Shown here one piece after another: positions 1-6,391 of a DNA stretch of 6,593 nucleotides; the stretch's first letter is position 1; the number at the start of each line of letters is the position of its first letter. The stretch covers positions 1 to 6,593 of the forward strand of contig JAPKDN010000187.1 of NCBI GenBank assembly GCA_028822575.1, in the 5' to 3' direction. A program made the position numbers and the translations under genes. The notes below the pieces were generated by a model. The model worked only from the letters and a program-made list of their open reading frames with translations. It searched no databases and was not told the origin of the DNA. Source of the DNA: Alphaproteobacteria bacterium. GTDB taxonomy: Bacteria > Pseudomonadota > Alphaproteobacteria > Thalassobaculales > Thalassobaculaceae.

Positions 1-246
1 ACAGCTCACCAATCAGAGACATGCCTGCAACCTTGCGCGTTGGGCGCGCGCCTGCGACCACCTGATGACGAGGCGGCACGGGTGCCCCTAGGCGACGCGG
101 GCGGGTTGCGTTGCTAAAAGATCGGAAAGCACTTCGATCAAGATATCGCTGCCGTCCTTGACATCTTCAATCTGGCGATCTGCGACGGCGTGGTGCATAT
201 CGCCCGAATCTGCTTTGGCGGCATGGCAACGGGGCCGAAACAGGCA
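1..246 (+). pseudogene. xdhA: Xanthine dehydrogenase small subunit (XdhA-like) remnant, FAD-domain part
   Basis: The family binds FAD and two 2Fe-2S clusters and passes electrons from the molybdenum subunit during hypoxanthine/xanthine oxidation to urate. Three pieces match its FAD domain. In the frame from position 3 I read SSPIRDMPA, against the family's SPIGDSMPAL. One frame over, from about 37, I read ALGARL then DEAARVPLGD, against ALGARL...PLEDFF. From 118 I read KIGKHFDQDIAAVL and ARICFGGMATGPK (about 199-240), against KISKRFDQDISAV and ARIAFGGMAATPK. The damage is a one-base net shift near 30-36, an apparent internal deletion of roughly 30 codons after PLGD (about 93), and a TAA at 115-117 where the family usually has Tyr. 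The gene enters from left of the window, and its C-terminal end is replaced by XdhC sequence. The assignment rests on remembered consensus motifs, but several agree in the right order. Confidence 0.8.
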
Positions 247-438
247 AAGTTTATTTCTAGACTCAGATCACGCGGTCATTCCGGACAAGCGATAGGCCGG
301 TTACACTGTCTGATCGGCATAGCGGGCATCACTGGCAAGGAAACGGCGATCATCGCCGCGTCGATGACCACACAACTTCTATGACAACGCGAAGCTGCGA
401 GATCAATCGCATCGCCACCGGTTTCGATGACCATTTGA
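235..438 (+). pseudogene. xdhC: XdhC C-terminal remnant fused to the XdhA stump
   Basis: XdhC binds molybdenum cofactor and helps insert its sulfurated form into xanthine dehydrogenase. In frame with the XdhA remnant, from about 237, the translation becomes KQAKFISRLRSRGH, then IGRLHCLIGIAGITGKETA, then IIAASMTTQLL. This matches the XdhC C-terminus (IGSxTKRAKFxxRLxxRG...CPIGxxGIxGKxPxVIAASVAAQLL). Only about 50-65 residues of a protein normally near 280-330 remain; the N-terminal part and the whole XdhB gene are gone. A TGA at 382-384 follows QLL. The same frame reads on as QREAARS to a TGA at 436-438, so the first stop may be a Trp-to-stop change, though it could be the natural end. The junction lies in a PK(Q)A / TKRA stretch that both families share. 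The open frame from GTG 190 spans both pieces and should not be called as a real gene. Confidence 0.75.
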
Positions 439-879
439 GATTTGGAGCACATCACGTGAGAACTCCCAAGGCATTCGTGGCCCGTGCCGTTGCGATTTCT
501 AGCGAGCACACGCGCAATCGTCGGCGAAGGCTCGAACCAGGTGATCGCCAGCAATGACCCCACCGCCCGTGCCGAGGTAGTGGCCCTCCGCGAGGCTTGC
601 CAGAGACTGGGGTCCATTTCGCTGGAGGGCTGCAAGATCTACATAAACTGCGAGCATTGTCCGATGCGTCCGGCATCGATCTATTGGGCCAGACCTGATC
701 GGCCTTATTTCGCCAATAACCGCGAGGATGCCACCAGGATCAGATTCATAGGCACCTTCGTCTATGATGAGGTCGCCAAGCCGGTCGAGAATAGGTCTCC
801 GTCACTGATCCATTTGCCCTCAGCGGAAGCGGGGTCGATATTTCAAGAATGGCGGAATAAGGAAGACAAGATACCCTGA
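427..879 (+). pseudogene. guaD: Guanine deaminase (GuaD-like, cytidine-deaminase fold) remnant
   Basis: The family converts guanine to xanthine in the cytoplasm using one zinc. ATG 427 gives M-T. The match then shifts frame to EIWSTSRENSQGIRGP (437-484), resembling the N-terminal helix SRENV...GGP. It shifts again to RAVAIS (about 489-506, the GAVI strand) and again to IVGEGSNQV (517 on). From there it stays open to TGA 877-879 through NDPTARAEV, NCEHCPMR, IYWARP, FVYDEVAKP and DKIP, in family order, with a normal C-terminus. The zinc site is broken. The expected His of HAE is Arg (CGT 568-570), and the second Cys of PCPMC is Arg (CGT 667-669); each is one transition from the usual codon. The proton-shuttling Glu and the first Cys remain. 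The open frame from GTG 484 (131 codons) could be mistaken for a gene, but it lacks the N-terminal strand and metal ligands. It sits 41 bases before the importer ATPase. Confidence 0.82.
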
Positions 880-920
880 GGAAGACACACGGCCGGCGAA
901 GAAGGCCGAGGGGACGAAAC

Positions 921-2537
921 GTGACCGACCAGGATAGAGACAAGGCCAGGGGACAAGGCAAAACAGCCAAAGCGGACGTGGCGCCACTGCTTGAGCTCGA
1001 CCGAATCACCAAGGCCTTTCCCGGTATCTTGGCCAACGATTCGATCAGTTTTCAAATCATGCCCGGCGAAGTGCATGCTCTCCTGGGCGAGAACGGCGCA
1101 GGCAAATCGACACTGGTGAAAATCATTTATGGCATCTTGGGCGCGGATAGCGGCACCCTGTCCTGGAATGGCGTACCGACAACTATCGCCGGTCCCGCCG
1201 GCGCTCGTGATCGTGGGATCGGCATGGTATTCCAGCACTTCTCGCTGTTCGAGTCGATGACAGTCCTAGAGAATATCGGCTTGGCCATGAACGACCAACG
1301 CGACATGGCGGCGCTTAGGGACTGGGTGATTGAGGTCTCCACGAGCTATGGCCTACCGCTAAACCCAGATCGCCATGTCCACTCCCTTTCGGTCGGAGAG
1401 AGACAGCGGATCGAGATCGTTCGCTGTCTGCTTCAAAACCCCAAACTGTTAATTCTGGACGAGCCAACATCGGTCCTAACGCTGCAGGAAGCCAACAAGT
1501 TGTTCAAGATCCTGCGACAACTCTCCAGCGAGGGCTGCGCGATCCTTTATATCAGCCACAAGTTGGATGAGGTTAAAGCACTGTGTGAGGCGGCAACGAT
1601 CCTGCGCGGCGGCAAGGTCGTGGCGACTTGCGATCCGCGCCAGGAAACCGCGCAAAGCATGGCCGAATTGATGATTGGCCAAAAACTAACGCCGACCTGG
1701 CGCGACACGGAAGAGATCTTCAAGACCAACCGAATCATGGTCTCGAGACTTACGATCGAATCGGAGGAGCAATTCGGCGTCGACCTGCGGGATATTACCT
1801 TCAAGGTCTGGAGTGGCGAAATTCTTGGGGTCGCAGGCGTGACAGGCAATGGCCAGACCGAGCTCATGTCCGCGCTCTCGGGCGAGACCATCAACCGGCG
1901 TCAACCGGATAGCGTCAGGTTCGACGGCCTATCGGTGGGCTCTCTCGACCCGGCTCAACGGCGCGCTCTGGGCGCCAGTTTCGTGCCTGAGGAACGCAAC
2001 GGCCATGCCGCCGTCAAGGACATGAGCCTTGCCGACAACGCCTTCCTAACCGCCGCAACACGCATGAATCTGATGGCCAAGGGTTTGATGCGCTCCGGCG
2101 AGATCAAAACATTCGCCAACAAGGTTATTGCGGCGTTCGACATCCGCACCTTGGGAAACGAGGCGACGGCTGGCAGCCTATCTGGCGGCAATCTACAGAA
2201 ATACATTGTCGGTCGGGAAATCCTCCAAGAGCCGAAAATCCTCATTATCGCCCAGCCGACCTGGGGCGTCGACGCCGGCGCGGCAGCGACTATTCGTCAA
2301 GCGCTGATGGATCTGGCCAGACGCGGCTGCGCGGTGCTGATGATCTCCCAGGATCTAGACGAAATCTTCGAGATTTGCGACCGCATCCTGGTGATTTCCG
2401 AGGGCACGGTCTCGGCTTCGCGAGACATCGAGGAAATTACGGTCGAGGAGGTCGGGCTGCTGATGAGCGGCCTTCATGATCTGGCCGACGCCGTGGGGGC
2501 CGACGAGGTGGGTATGGAGGGCCGAGACTATGATTAG
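921..2537 (+). CDS. nupA: Nucleoside/BMP-type ABC importer, two-domain ATP-binding protein
   Basis: This is the cytoplasmic ATPase that powers the importer encoded by the next three genes. Its 538 residues hold two nucleotide-binding domains. Domain 1 has Walker A GENGAGKST (56-64), Q-loop Q105, signature LSVGERQR (156-163), Walker B LLILDEP with catalytic E181, and switch His in YISHK (H213). Domain 2 has a degenerate Walker A, GVTGNGQTE (306-314, no Lys), a canonical LSGGNLQK (420-427), a Walker B with Gln for the catalytic Glu (IIAQPTWGVD, 442-451), and ISQDLDE in place of the switch His. This asymmetry is usual for the RbsA/YufO-like class with one active site per pair. GTG 921 is chosen because GAGGGGA (908-914) lies 6 bases upstream; the first ~22 residues are a hydrophilic extension before LLELDRITK. 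The end overlaps the next start by 8 bases. The substrate class is inferred from the BMP partner and purine neighbours; the symbol follows the NupABC naming. Confidence 0.9.
   Translation: MTDQDRDKARGQGKTAKADVAPLLELDRITKAFPGILANDSISFQIMPGEVHALLGENGAGKSTLVKIIYGILGADSGTLSWNGVPTTIAGPAGARDRGIGMVFQHFSLFESMTVLENIGLAMNDQRDMAALRDWVIEVSTSYGLPLNPDRHVHSLSVGERQRIEIVRCLLQNPKLLILDEPTSVLTLQEANKLFKILRQLSSEGCAILYISHKLDEVKALCEAATILRGGKVVATCDPRQETAQSMAELMIGQKLTPTWRDTEEIFKTNRIMVSRLTIESEEQFGVDLRDITFKVWSGEILGVAGVTGNGQTELMSALSGETINRRQPDSVRFDGLSVGSLDPAQRRALGASFVPEERNGHAAVKDMSLADNAFLTAATRMNLMAKGLMRSGEIKTFANKVIAAFDIRTLGNEATAGSLSGGNLQKYIVGREILQEPKILIIAQPTWGVDAGAAATIRQALMDLARRGCAVLMISQDLDEIFEICDRILVISEGTVSASRDIEEITVEEVGLLMSGLHDLADAVGADEVGMEGRDYD
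2516..2521 (+). promoter_or_regulatory. Ribosome-binding site deciding the first permease start
   Basis: GGAGGG lies 8 bases before ATG 2530, inside the last codons of the ATPase gene. The frame is open further upstream to 2476, but the extra 18 residues (MIWPTPWGPTRW...) do not look like a permease N-terminus. ATG 2530 is therefore preferred. Confidence 0.8.
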
Positions 2538-3609
2538 GCTGGAACCCCACGGCGATGTCTCCAGAGCTTGGAGCCTGCTCTCGCCGGTGGTCGCGATCGT
2601 GCTGACCCTTATTAGTGGGGTTTTGATTTTCTCGGCGATGGGAAAGGATCCAGGCCTCGCGCTCTACACCTATTTCGTGCAACCCGTGACCACGGTTTTC
2701 GGTATCACCGAACTCTTGGTCAAGGCTACGCCCCTGGTATTGATCGGCATTGGTCTTTCCATCGGTTTTCGCGCCAATGTCTGGAATATCGGGGCCGAGG
2801 GGCAATTTACCTTTGGCGCCATCGTCGGTGGTGGCATCGCCATCGGATTTCACGACAGCGACAATTTCCTGCTGCTGCCACTCGTGATGATCGGTGGCAT
2901 TGCTGGTGGCATGGCCTGGGCGGCGATCCCAGCATTTCTAAAAACCAAGCATAACACAAATGAAATACTAACCAGCCTGATGCTGGCCTATGTGTCGGTT
3001 TTACTCCTCAGCTATCTGGTACATGGACCCTGGCGCGACCCCGACGGTCACAATTTTCCAGAGAGTCGGCTGTTCCCCAATGCCGCGATGATGCCAGTAA
3101 TATGGGAAGATAGCCGACTGCATCTGGGCACCGTTCTGGCGGTACTGGCAGTAATTGGCGGTTGGGTGGTTCTCTCTCGCGCGGTGATCGGCTTTCAGCT
3201 GCGTGTGGTCGGCCAAGCGCCGGCGGCAGCCAAACATGCCGGGTTCAGTGAGAACAAATTGATTTGGTTCTCACTCCTTCTTGGCGGCGGCCTCGCCGGG
3301 CTTGCCGGTGTCGCCGAAGTCTCGGGCACAATCGGCCAATTACTTCCCTCGATATCACCTGGATACGGTTTCACCGCGATCATTGTCGCCTTTCTCGGCC
3401 GCCTACATCCGGTGGGGGTTTTGCTGGCCGGGTTGATCATGGCGCTGTCCTATATCGGCGGTGAGGTGGCTCAGATCGAGATTGGCCTACCAGCGGCGGT
3501 GACCGGTCTGTTTCAGGGGATCCTGCTGTTCTTTCTTCTCAGTTGTGACGTTCTGACCCATTATCGCATCAAGTTTGGCGCACCCAGTCGCGCCGGCAGG
3601 GAGGGTTGA
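2530..3609 (+). CDS. nupB: Nucleoside/BMP-type ABC importer permease, first subunit
   Basis: An inner-membrane permease of the branched-chain amino acid/ribose type (BPD_transp_2 class), 359 residues, a normal length. About eight to ten hydrophobic segments are visible, clearly at 17-36, 65-80, 92-107, 114-137, 148-164, 198-216, 245-264, 281-309 and 325-340. The family landmark NVWNIGAEGQFTFGA (83-97) is present, as is the cytoplasmic coupling loop GFQLRVVGQAPAAAKHAGF (221-239) that would contact the ATPase. The larger loop at 165-197 with charged and Pro residues is usual for the longer of the two permeases. Its start overlaps the ATPase end by 8 bases and the second permease follows after 3 bases, so translation is probably coupled. 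There are no frame breaks. The transported compound cannot be read from this subunit. Confidence 0.88.
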   Translation: MIRLEPHGDVSRAWSLLSPVVAIVLTLISGVLIFSAMGKDPGLALYTYFVQPVTTVFGITELLVKATPLVLIGIGLSIGFRANVWNIGAEGQFTFGAIVGGGIAIGFHDSDNFLLLPLVMIGGIAGGMAWAAIPAFLKTKHNTNEILTSLMLAYVSVLLLSYLVHGPWRDPDGHNFPESRLFPNAAMMPVIWEDSRLHLGTVLAVLAVIGGWVVLSRAVIGFQLRVVGQAPAAAKHAGFSENKLIWFSLLLGGGLAGLAGVAEVSGTIGQLLPSISPGYGFTAIIVAFLGRLHPVGVLLAGLIMALSYIGGEVAQIEIGLPAAVTGLFQGILLFFLLSCDVLTHYRIKFGAPSRAGREG

Positions 3610-3612
3610 GAA

Positions 3613-4530
3613 GTGGATTTCATTCCTGTCATCCTGACCGTCATCACAGCGTCTACACCGCTACTTTTCGCCGCGACGGGCGAGCTGGTGACTGAGAAGT
3701 CCGGCATCCTCAACCTCGGTGTCGAAGGCATGATGCTGGTTGGCGCGATGGCCGCTTTCGCCGTCGCTAGCACCTCCGGGAGTGGGCTTGCAGGGATTGT
3801 CGCCGGTGCGGCCGCGGGCGCCGCGATGGCCATGGTTTTCGGCTTCCTGACCCTGACCCTGCTCGCCAACCAGGTCGCGACCGGCCTCGCCCTTACCATC
3901 TTCGGCATCGGGATCAGCGCGCTGATAGGTGCCAGCTTCGTCGGCTTCGCACTGGAGCCGCTGCCAAAACTAGCGATCCCAATGCTGTCGAACATTCCCG
4001 CCATTGGCTCGATCCTGTTTAGCCAGGATATCCTGGTTTACTTGTCATTCATGATGATCGTCGCTGTCAGCTGGTTTCTCTCGGGGACCAGGCCGGGACT
4101 GATCCTAAAAGCGGTCGGCGAAAACCACGATTCGGCTCATGCGCTGGGATATCCGGTGGTTGCGATCCGCTATGCGGCGGTTCTGTTCGGTGGGGCCATG
4201 AGCGGTCTCGCCGGCGCCTATCTTTCACTTGCCTATACACCGCTCTGGGCCGAGAACATGACGGCGGGGCGAGGTTGGATCGCGCTGGCGCTGGTGGTTT
4301 TTGCGACCTGGCGGCCCGGCCGGGTGATCCTCGGCGCCTATATGTTTGGCGCCATCACCATCCTGCAGCTGCATGCCCAGGGCTGGGGCATAGATATCGC
4401 CTCACAATTCATGTCGATGCTGCCTTATCTCGCGACGATCCTGGTATTAGTGTTAATTTCCAGGGACAAGACGAAGATCCGGCTGAACGCGCCGCAATGT
4501 ATCGGAAAGATGTTCCACGCCGCCCATTGA
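3613..4530 (+). CDS. nupC: Nucleoside/BMP-type ABC importer permease, second subunit
   Basis: The second inner-membrane permease, 305 residues, the shorter partner typical of this importer class. The family landmark EKSGILNLGVEGMMLVGA (28-45) is intact. So are the coupling loop GLILKAVGENHDSAHALG (162-179) and the C-terminal signature TAGRGWIALALVVFATWRP (217-235). Hydrophobic segments are seen near 5-21, 38-52, 58-82, 90-112, 139-156, 184-206, 222-232, 239-253 and 268-283. The start is GTG 3613, supported by AGGGAGGG ending at 3605; the gap to the first permease is 3 bases. It would pair with the first permease to form the channel. No damage is seen. Confidence 0.88.
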   Translation: MDFIPVILTVITASTPLLFAATGELVTEKSGILNLGVEGMMLVGAMAAFAVASTSGSGLAGIVAGAAAGAAMAMVFGFLTLTLLANQVATGLALTIFGIGISALIGASFVGFALEPLPKLAIPMLSNIPAIGSILFSQDILVYLSFMMIVAVSWFLSGTRPGLILKAVGENHDSAHALGYPVVAIRYAAVLFGGAMSGLAGAYLSLAYTPLWAENMTAGRGWIALALVVFATWRPGRVILGAYMFGAITILQLHAQGWGIDIASQFMSMLPYLATILVLVLISRDKTKIRLNAPQCIGKMFHAAH

Positions 4531-4614
4531 TCGGGCGCGCGACATGAAAGGAACATCGTTTCGGGAGAACGCAGACCTTATTAACAACCCTTTCCTGAAA
4601 ACAGGGGATCGAAG
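4531..4614 (+). other. 84-base gap before the binding-protein gene
   Basis: This is the only sizeable gap inside the importer operon. It contains a small hairpin, CCTG-AAAA-CAGG (4594-4605), whose 3' arm runs into the AGGGGA ribosome-binding site (4603-4608) of the binding protein. There is no U-run, so it is not a terminator. It may protect the mRNA or tune translation of the binding protein, which is generally needed in excess over the membrane subunits. That role is inference, and the 4-bp stem is weak. Confidence 0.3.
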
Positions 4615-5694
4615 ATGCAAAGAAGAACGATATTCAAGGTGCTCGCCGGAACGGTCGCAGTGGGCCTGCTGGCGGCGGGCATGGCGTCCGCCTCGGCTCA
4701 AACCAAGGTCGGTTTCGTCTATGTTGGCCCAATCGGCGACCATGGCTGGACCTATCGCCATGAACAAGGTCGTTTGGCTATAGAGAAGGAGTTCGGCGAT
4801 AAGGTAAAAACCACCTTCGTCGAAAGCGTCAAGGAAGGCCCGGATTCAGAGCGGGTGATCCGCCAGCTCGCCGCCTCCGGCCATGATCTGATCTTCACCA
4901 CCTCCTTTGGCTTCATGAACCCGACCCTGAAGGTCGCCAAGCGCTTTCCGAAGGTAAAGTTCGAGCACGCCACCGGCTATAAACAAGCCAAGAATGTCGC
5001 GACCTATAGCGCGCGATTCTATGAGGGCCGTTACATCGCCGGCGTGATCGCGGGGAAGACGTCCAAGACTGGCAAAATCGGTTATGTCGCGTCCTTCCCA
5101 ATCCCCGAGGTCGTGCGCGGCATCAACGCGTTCCTGATTGGCGCCCGATCAGTGAACCCCAAGATGAGCATCAGCGTCGTCTGGGTGAACAGCTGGTATG
5201 ATGCCGGCAAGGAAGGCGATGCGGCCAAGGCGTTGATCGACCAAGGTGCCGATATCATCACCCAGCACACGGATTCGCCGGCGCCGTTGCAGGTCGCTCA
5301 GAACCGCGGCGTGAAAGGCTTCGGTCAGGCGGCCGACATGACTCATTTCGCGCCCAAAGCTCAGCTTTCGGCGATCATCAACGACTGGAACCCATACTAT
5401 TTGGAGCGGGTCCGCGCGGTAATCAACGGCACCTGGAAGTCCCAGAACGTTTGGCAAGGCCTGAAGGAAGGCATGGTTCAGATGGCACCTTATAAGAACA
5501 TGCCCGCCGACGTCGCCAAGCTCGCCATGGAAACCGAGGAAGCAATCCGCAGCGGCAAGCTGCATCCCTTCGCCGGTCCAATCAAGGATCAATCCGGAAA
5601 AGAGGTCGTGCCCGCCGGTAAGATCGCGGAAGCAGGCATGCTGCTCGGCATGAATTTCTATGTGGAGGGTATCGAGGGCTCGCTACCTAAGTAA
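4615..5694 (+). CDS. BMP-family (PnrA-like) periplasmic substrate-binding protein of the importer
   Basis: This protein captures the ligand in the periplasm and delivers it to the permeases; relatives with known ligands bind purine nucleosides. It is 359 residues, the usual family length. It begins with a signal peptide: MQRRTIFK, a hydrophobic stretch at 9-23, and a likely cut after ASA (26-28). The residue after the cut is Gln, not Cys, so it is a soluble periplasmic protein rather than a lipoprotein. RRTIFK is only a poor twin-arginine match. The family N-terminal strand and loop KVGFVYVGPIGDHGWTYRHE (31-50) are intact. So are DLIFTTSFGF (91-100), VKFEHATGY (114-122), ARFYEGRYIAGVIAG (133-147), GKIGYVASFPIPEVVRGI (153-170) and WQGLKEGMVQMAPY (280-293). 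ATG 4615 is backed by AGGGGA (4603-4608), 6 bases upstream. Two hairpins follow the stop, closing the operon. No defect is visible. Confidence 0.92.
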   Translation: MQRRTIFKVLAGTVAVGLLAAGMASASAQTKVGFVYVGPIGDHGWTYRHEQGRLAIEKEFGDKVKTTFVESVKEGPDSERVIRQLAASGHDLIFTTSFGFMNPTLKVAKRFPKVKFEHATGYKQAKNVATYSARFYEGRYIAGVIAGKTSKTGKIGYVASFPIPEVVRGINAFLIGARSVNPKMSISVVWVNSWYDAGKEGDAAKALIDQGADIITQHTDSPAPLQVAQNRGVKGFGQAADMTHFAPKAQLSAIINDWNPYYLERVRAVINGTWKSQNVWQGLKEGMVQMAPYKNMPADVAKLAMETEEAIRSGKLHPFAGPIKDQSGKEVVPAGKIAEAGMLLGMNFYVEGIEGSLPK

Positions 5695-5703
5695 CGAGAC
5701 CAG

Positions 5704-5721
5704 ACCCAGTTTTGATTGGGT
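5704..5721 (+). other. Small stem-loop after the binding-protein gene
   Basis: ACCCAG (5704-5709) pairs with TTGGGT (5716-5721) around a TTTTGA loop, six pairs with one G-U. It lies 9 bases past the stop and directly before the stronger hairpin at 5731. It may help stop transcription or protect the 3' end. Confidence 0.4.
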
Positions 5722-5730
5722 GAATGACAG

Positions 5731-5770
5731 ACGCCCCGCTTCGTACGCCATCGGAGCGGGGCGTTCGTTT
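5731..5770 (+). terminator. Hairpin terminator of the importer operon
   Basis: ACGCCCCGCT (5731-5740) is a perfect 10-bp inverse of AGCGGGGCGT (5755-5764), separated by a 14-base loop. TTCGTTT follows (5764-5770), a short and imperfect T-run. The stem is very GC-rich and lies 37 bases past the binding-protein stop, before the ada ribosome-binding site. It plausibly ends or weakens importer transcription, leaving ada to read-through or its own promoter. Confidence 0.7.
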
Positions 5771-5800
5771 AAGGATAGGGACTTTGGGGAGGGCGTCATC

Positions 5801-6115
5801 ATGGCCAGCGACGGGTTGTTCGACGCCCTGCCCGAGGCGGAACTGCATATCCACATCGAGGGCAGCCTTGAGCCATTGATGATGCTGGCGCTCGCAGCCT
5901 GCAATGGTGTCGAGCTGCACGATGTAAACCGGGACGAGGGTCTGGCGGCTTCTTTAGCCAGGGCCAGGACTTCTTGATACCTAATCAGGACTTCTTGATA
6001 CCTAATATCGTGACATGTCGGCGCTCCGGACCGCCCATGGTTTTCGCAACATGGCGCTGACCTATCTGCGCCGCGCCCGAGCCGACGGTGTCGAGCACGC
6101 GGAAATATTATTGGT
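5801..6115 (+). pseudogene. ada: Adenosine deaminase (Ada-like) remnant, frameshifted and truncated
   Basis: The family deaminates adenosine to inosine (some members act on adenine) with a zinc in a TIM barrel. ATG 5801 follows GGGGAGGG (5786-5793). The N-terminus LFDALPEAELHIHIEGSLEP is a classic match, with the zinc-binding H16 and H18 intact. The match is good to about 5949, then moves one frame to FFSQGQDFL (5950-5976), the family's YxFxxLQDFL. The first TGA in the starting frame is at 5975-5977. After a 21-bp duplication it moves again to DT-stop-YRDMSALRT (5997 on), where the family reads LDxYYxxMxVLRT. This implies one lost G and a Tyr-to-TAA change at 6003-6005. The last match is MALTYLRRARADGVEHAEIL (6048-6107). 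The remaining two thirds of a protein of about 330-350 residues, including the other zinc ligands and catalytic Glu, is missing. No active protein can be made. Confidence 0.85.
5965..6006 (+). repeat. Perfect 21-bp tandem duplication inside the ada remnant
   Basis: Two identical adjacent copies, 5965-5985 and 5986-6006, each begin CAGGACTTCTTG and end CCTAAT. The unit encodes QDFL of the deaminase in one frame. Both copies carry the same apparent lost G after CTT and the same TAA, so those changes probably came before the duplication. Being 7 codons long, the duplication itself does not change frame. It looks like slippage in a gene no longer under selection. Confidence 0.9.
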
Positions 6116-6247
6116 GAAGATATCGGACATCCCGATCTCCTCCTGCTCGGGTTGACACCCGAGGCGGCAGCGAGATCGCTATGCCTATGCCTCGGTCGGT
6201 TTACCCGGAACGAAGAGATTGAAAGGGCCGCGGACGTAATCCTTTAA
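6116..6247 (+). pseudogene. Cysteine desulfurase (NifS/SufS-like, class V aminotransferase) C-terminal remnant
   Basis: In the frame from GAA 6116 the translation includes HPDLLLLGLTPEAAARSL (6128-6181), then LGRFTRNEEIERAADVIL (6191-6244), and ends at TAA 6245-6247. This closely follows the C-terminal end of cysteine desulfurases (PSHVLLALGLxxExAxxSLRxSLGRFTTEEEIDRAxxxL). About 43 codons remain of a gene of roughly 380-400; the PLP lysine and active-site cysteine regions are gone. The usual Arg of SLRLSLGR is Cys here. It follows the ada remnant with no spacer, so a deletion joined the two genes. Such desulfurases can supply the sulfur that XdhC transfers to the xanthine dehydrogenase cofactor (known for Rhodobacter capsulatus NifS4), which would suit this locus; that link is inference. 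The fragment is short, so an alternative class V aminotransferase is possible. Confidence 0.65.
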
Positions 6248-6391
6248 GCTTGGCAAGGCCACGCTGCGCCGTGATCCCAAGCATGATTTCATGGCATGTT
6301 GGTTTATCCCGCGCCCGCGACGATGCTAAACTTCCATCAATAATGTGCCGCCCATCGGAGGCGTCGCGCCACCATTATGGAGTGCCTCGTC

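Noticed and set aside
190..384. 64-codon open frame from GTG 190 as a small novel gene
   Set aside because: It reads first as XdhA and then as XdhC C-terminus, is a deletion-made fusion, and has a GTG with no convincing ribosome-binding site.
276..635. 119-codon open frame on the - strand
   Set aside because: It lies antisense over the XdhC and GuaD remnants, has no recognisable motif and is explained by high-GC antisense openness.
814..842. TTGCCC - 17 bases - GATATT as a promoter for the importer
   Set aside because: Each box matches the sigma-70 consensus at only 4 of 6 positions; such matches are common by chance and nothing else supports it.
1836..2270. Degenerate Walker A and Gln for Glu in the second ATPase domain as a sign of damage
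   Set aside because: An inactive second site is usual for this two-domain importer ATPase class, and the rest of the gene is intact.
5660..5800. Upstream extension of the ada frame to GTG 5660
   Set aside because: It would run through the binding-protein end and the terminator hairpin; ATG 5801 has a strong ribosome-binding site and fits the family N-terminus.
6340..6378. ATAATG...CATTAT inverted repeat around the upstream ATG of the monooxygenase gene
   Set aside because: Only 6 AT-rich pairs around a 27-base loop; likely chance.
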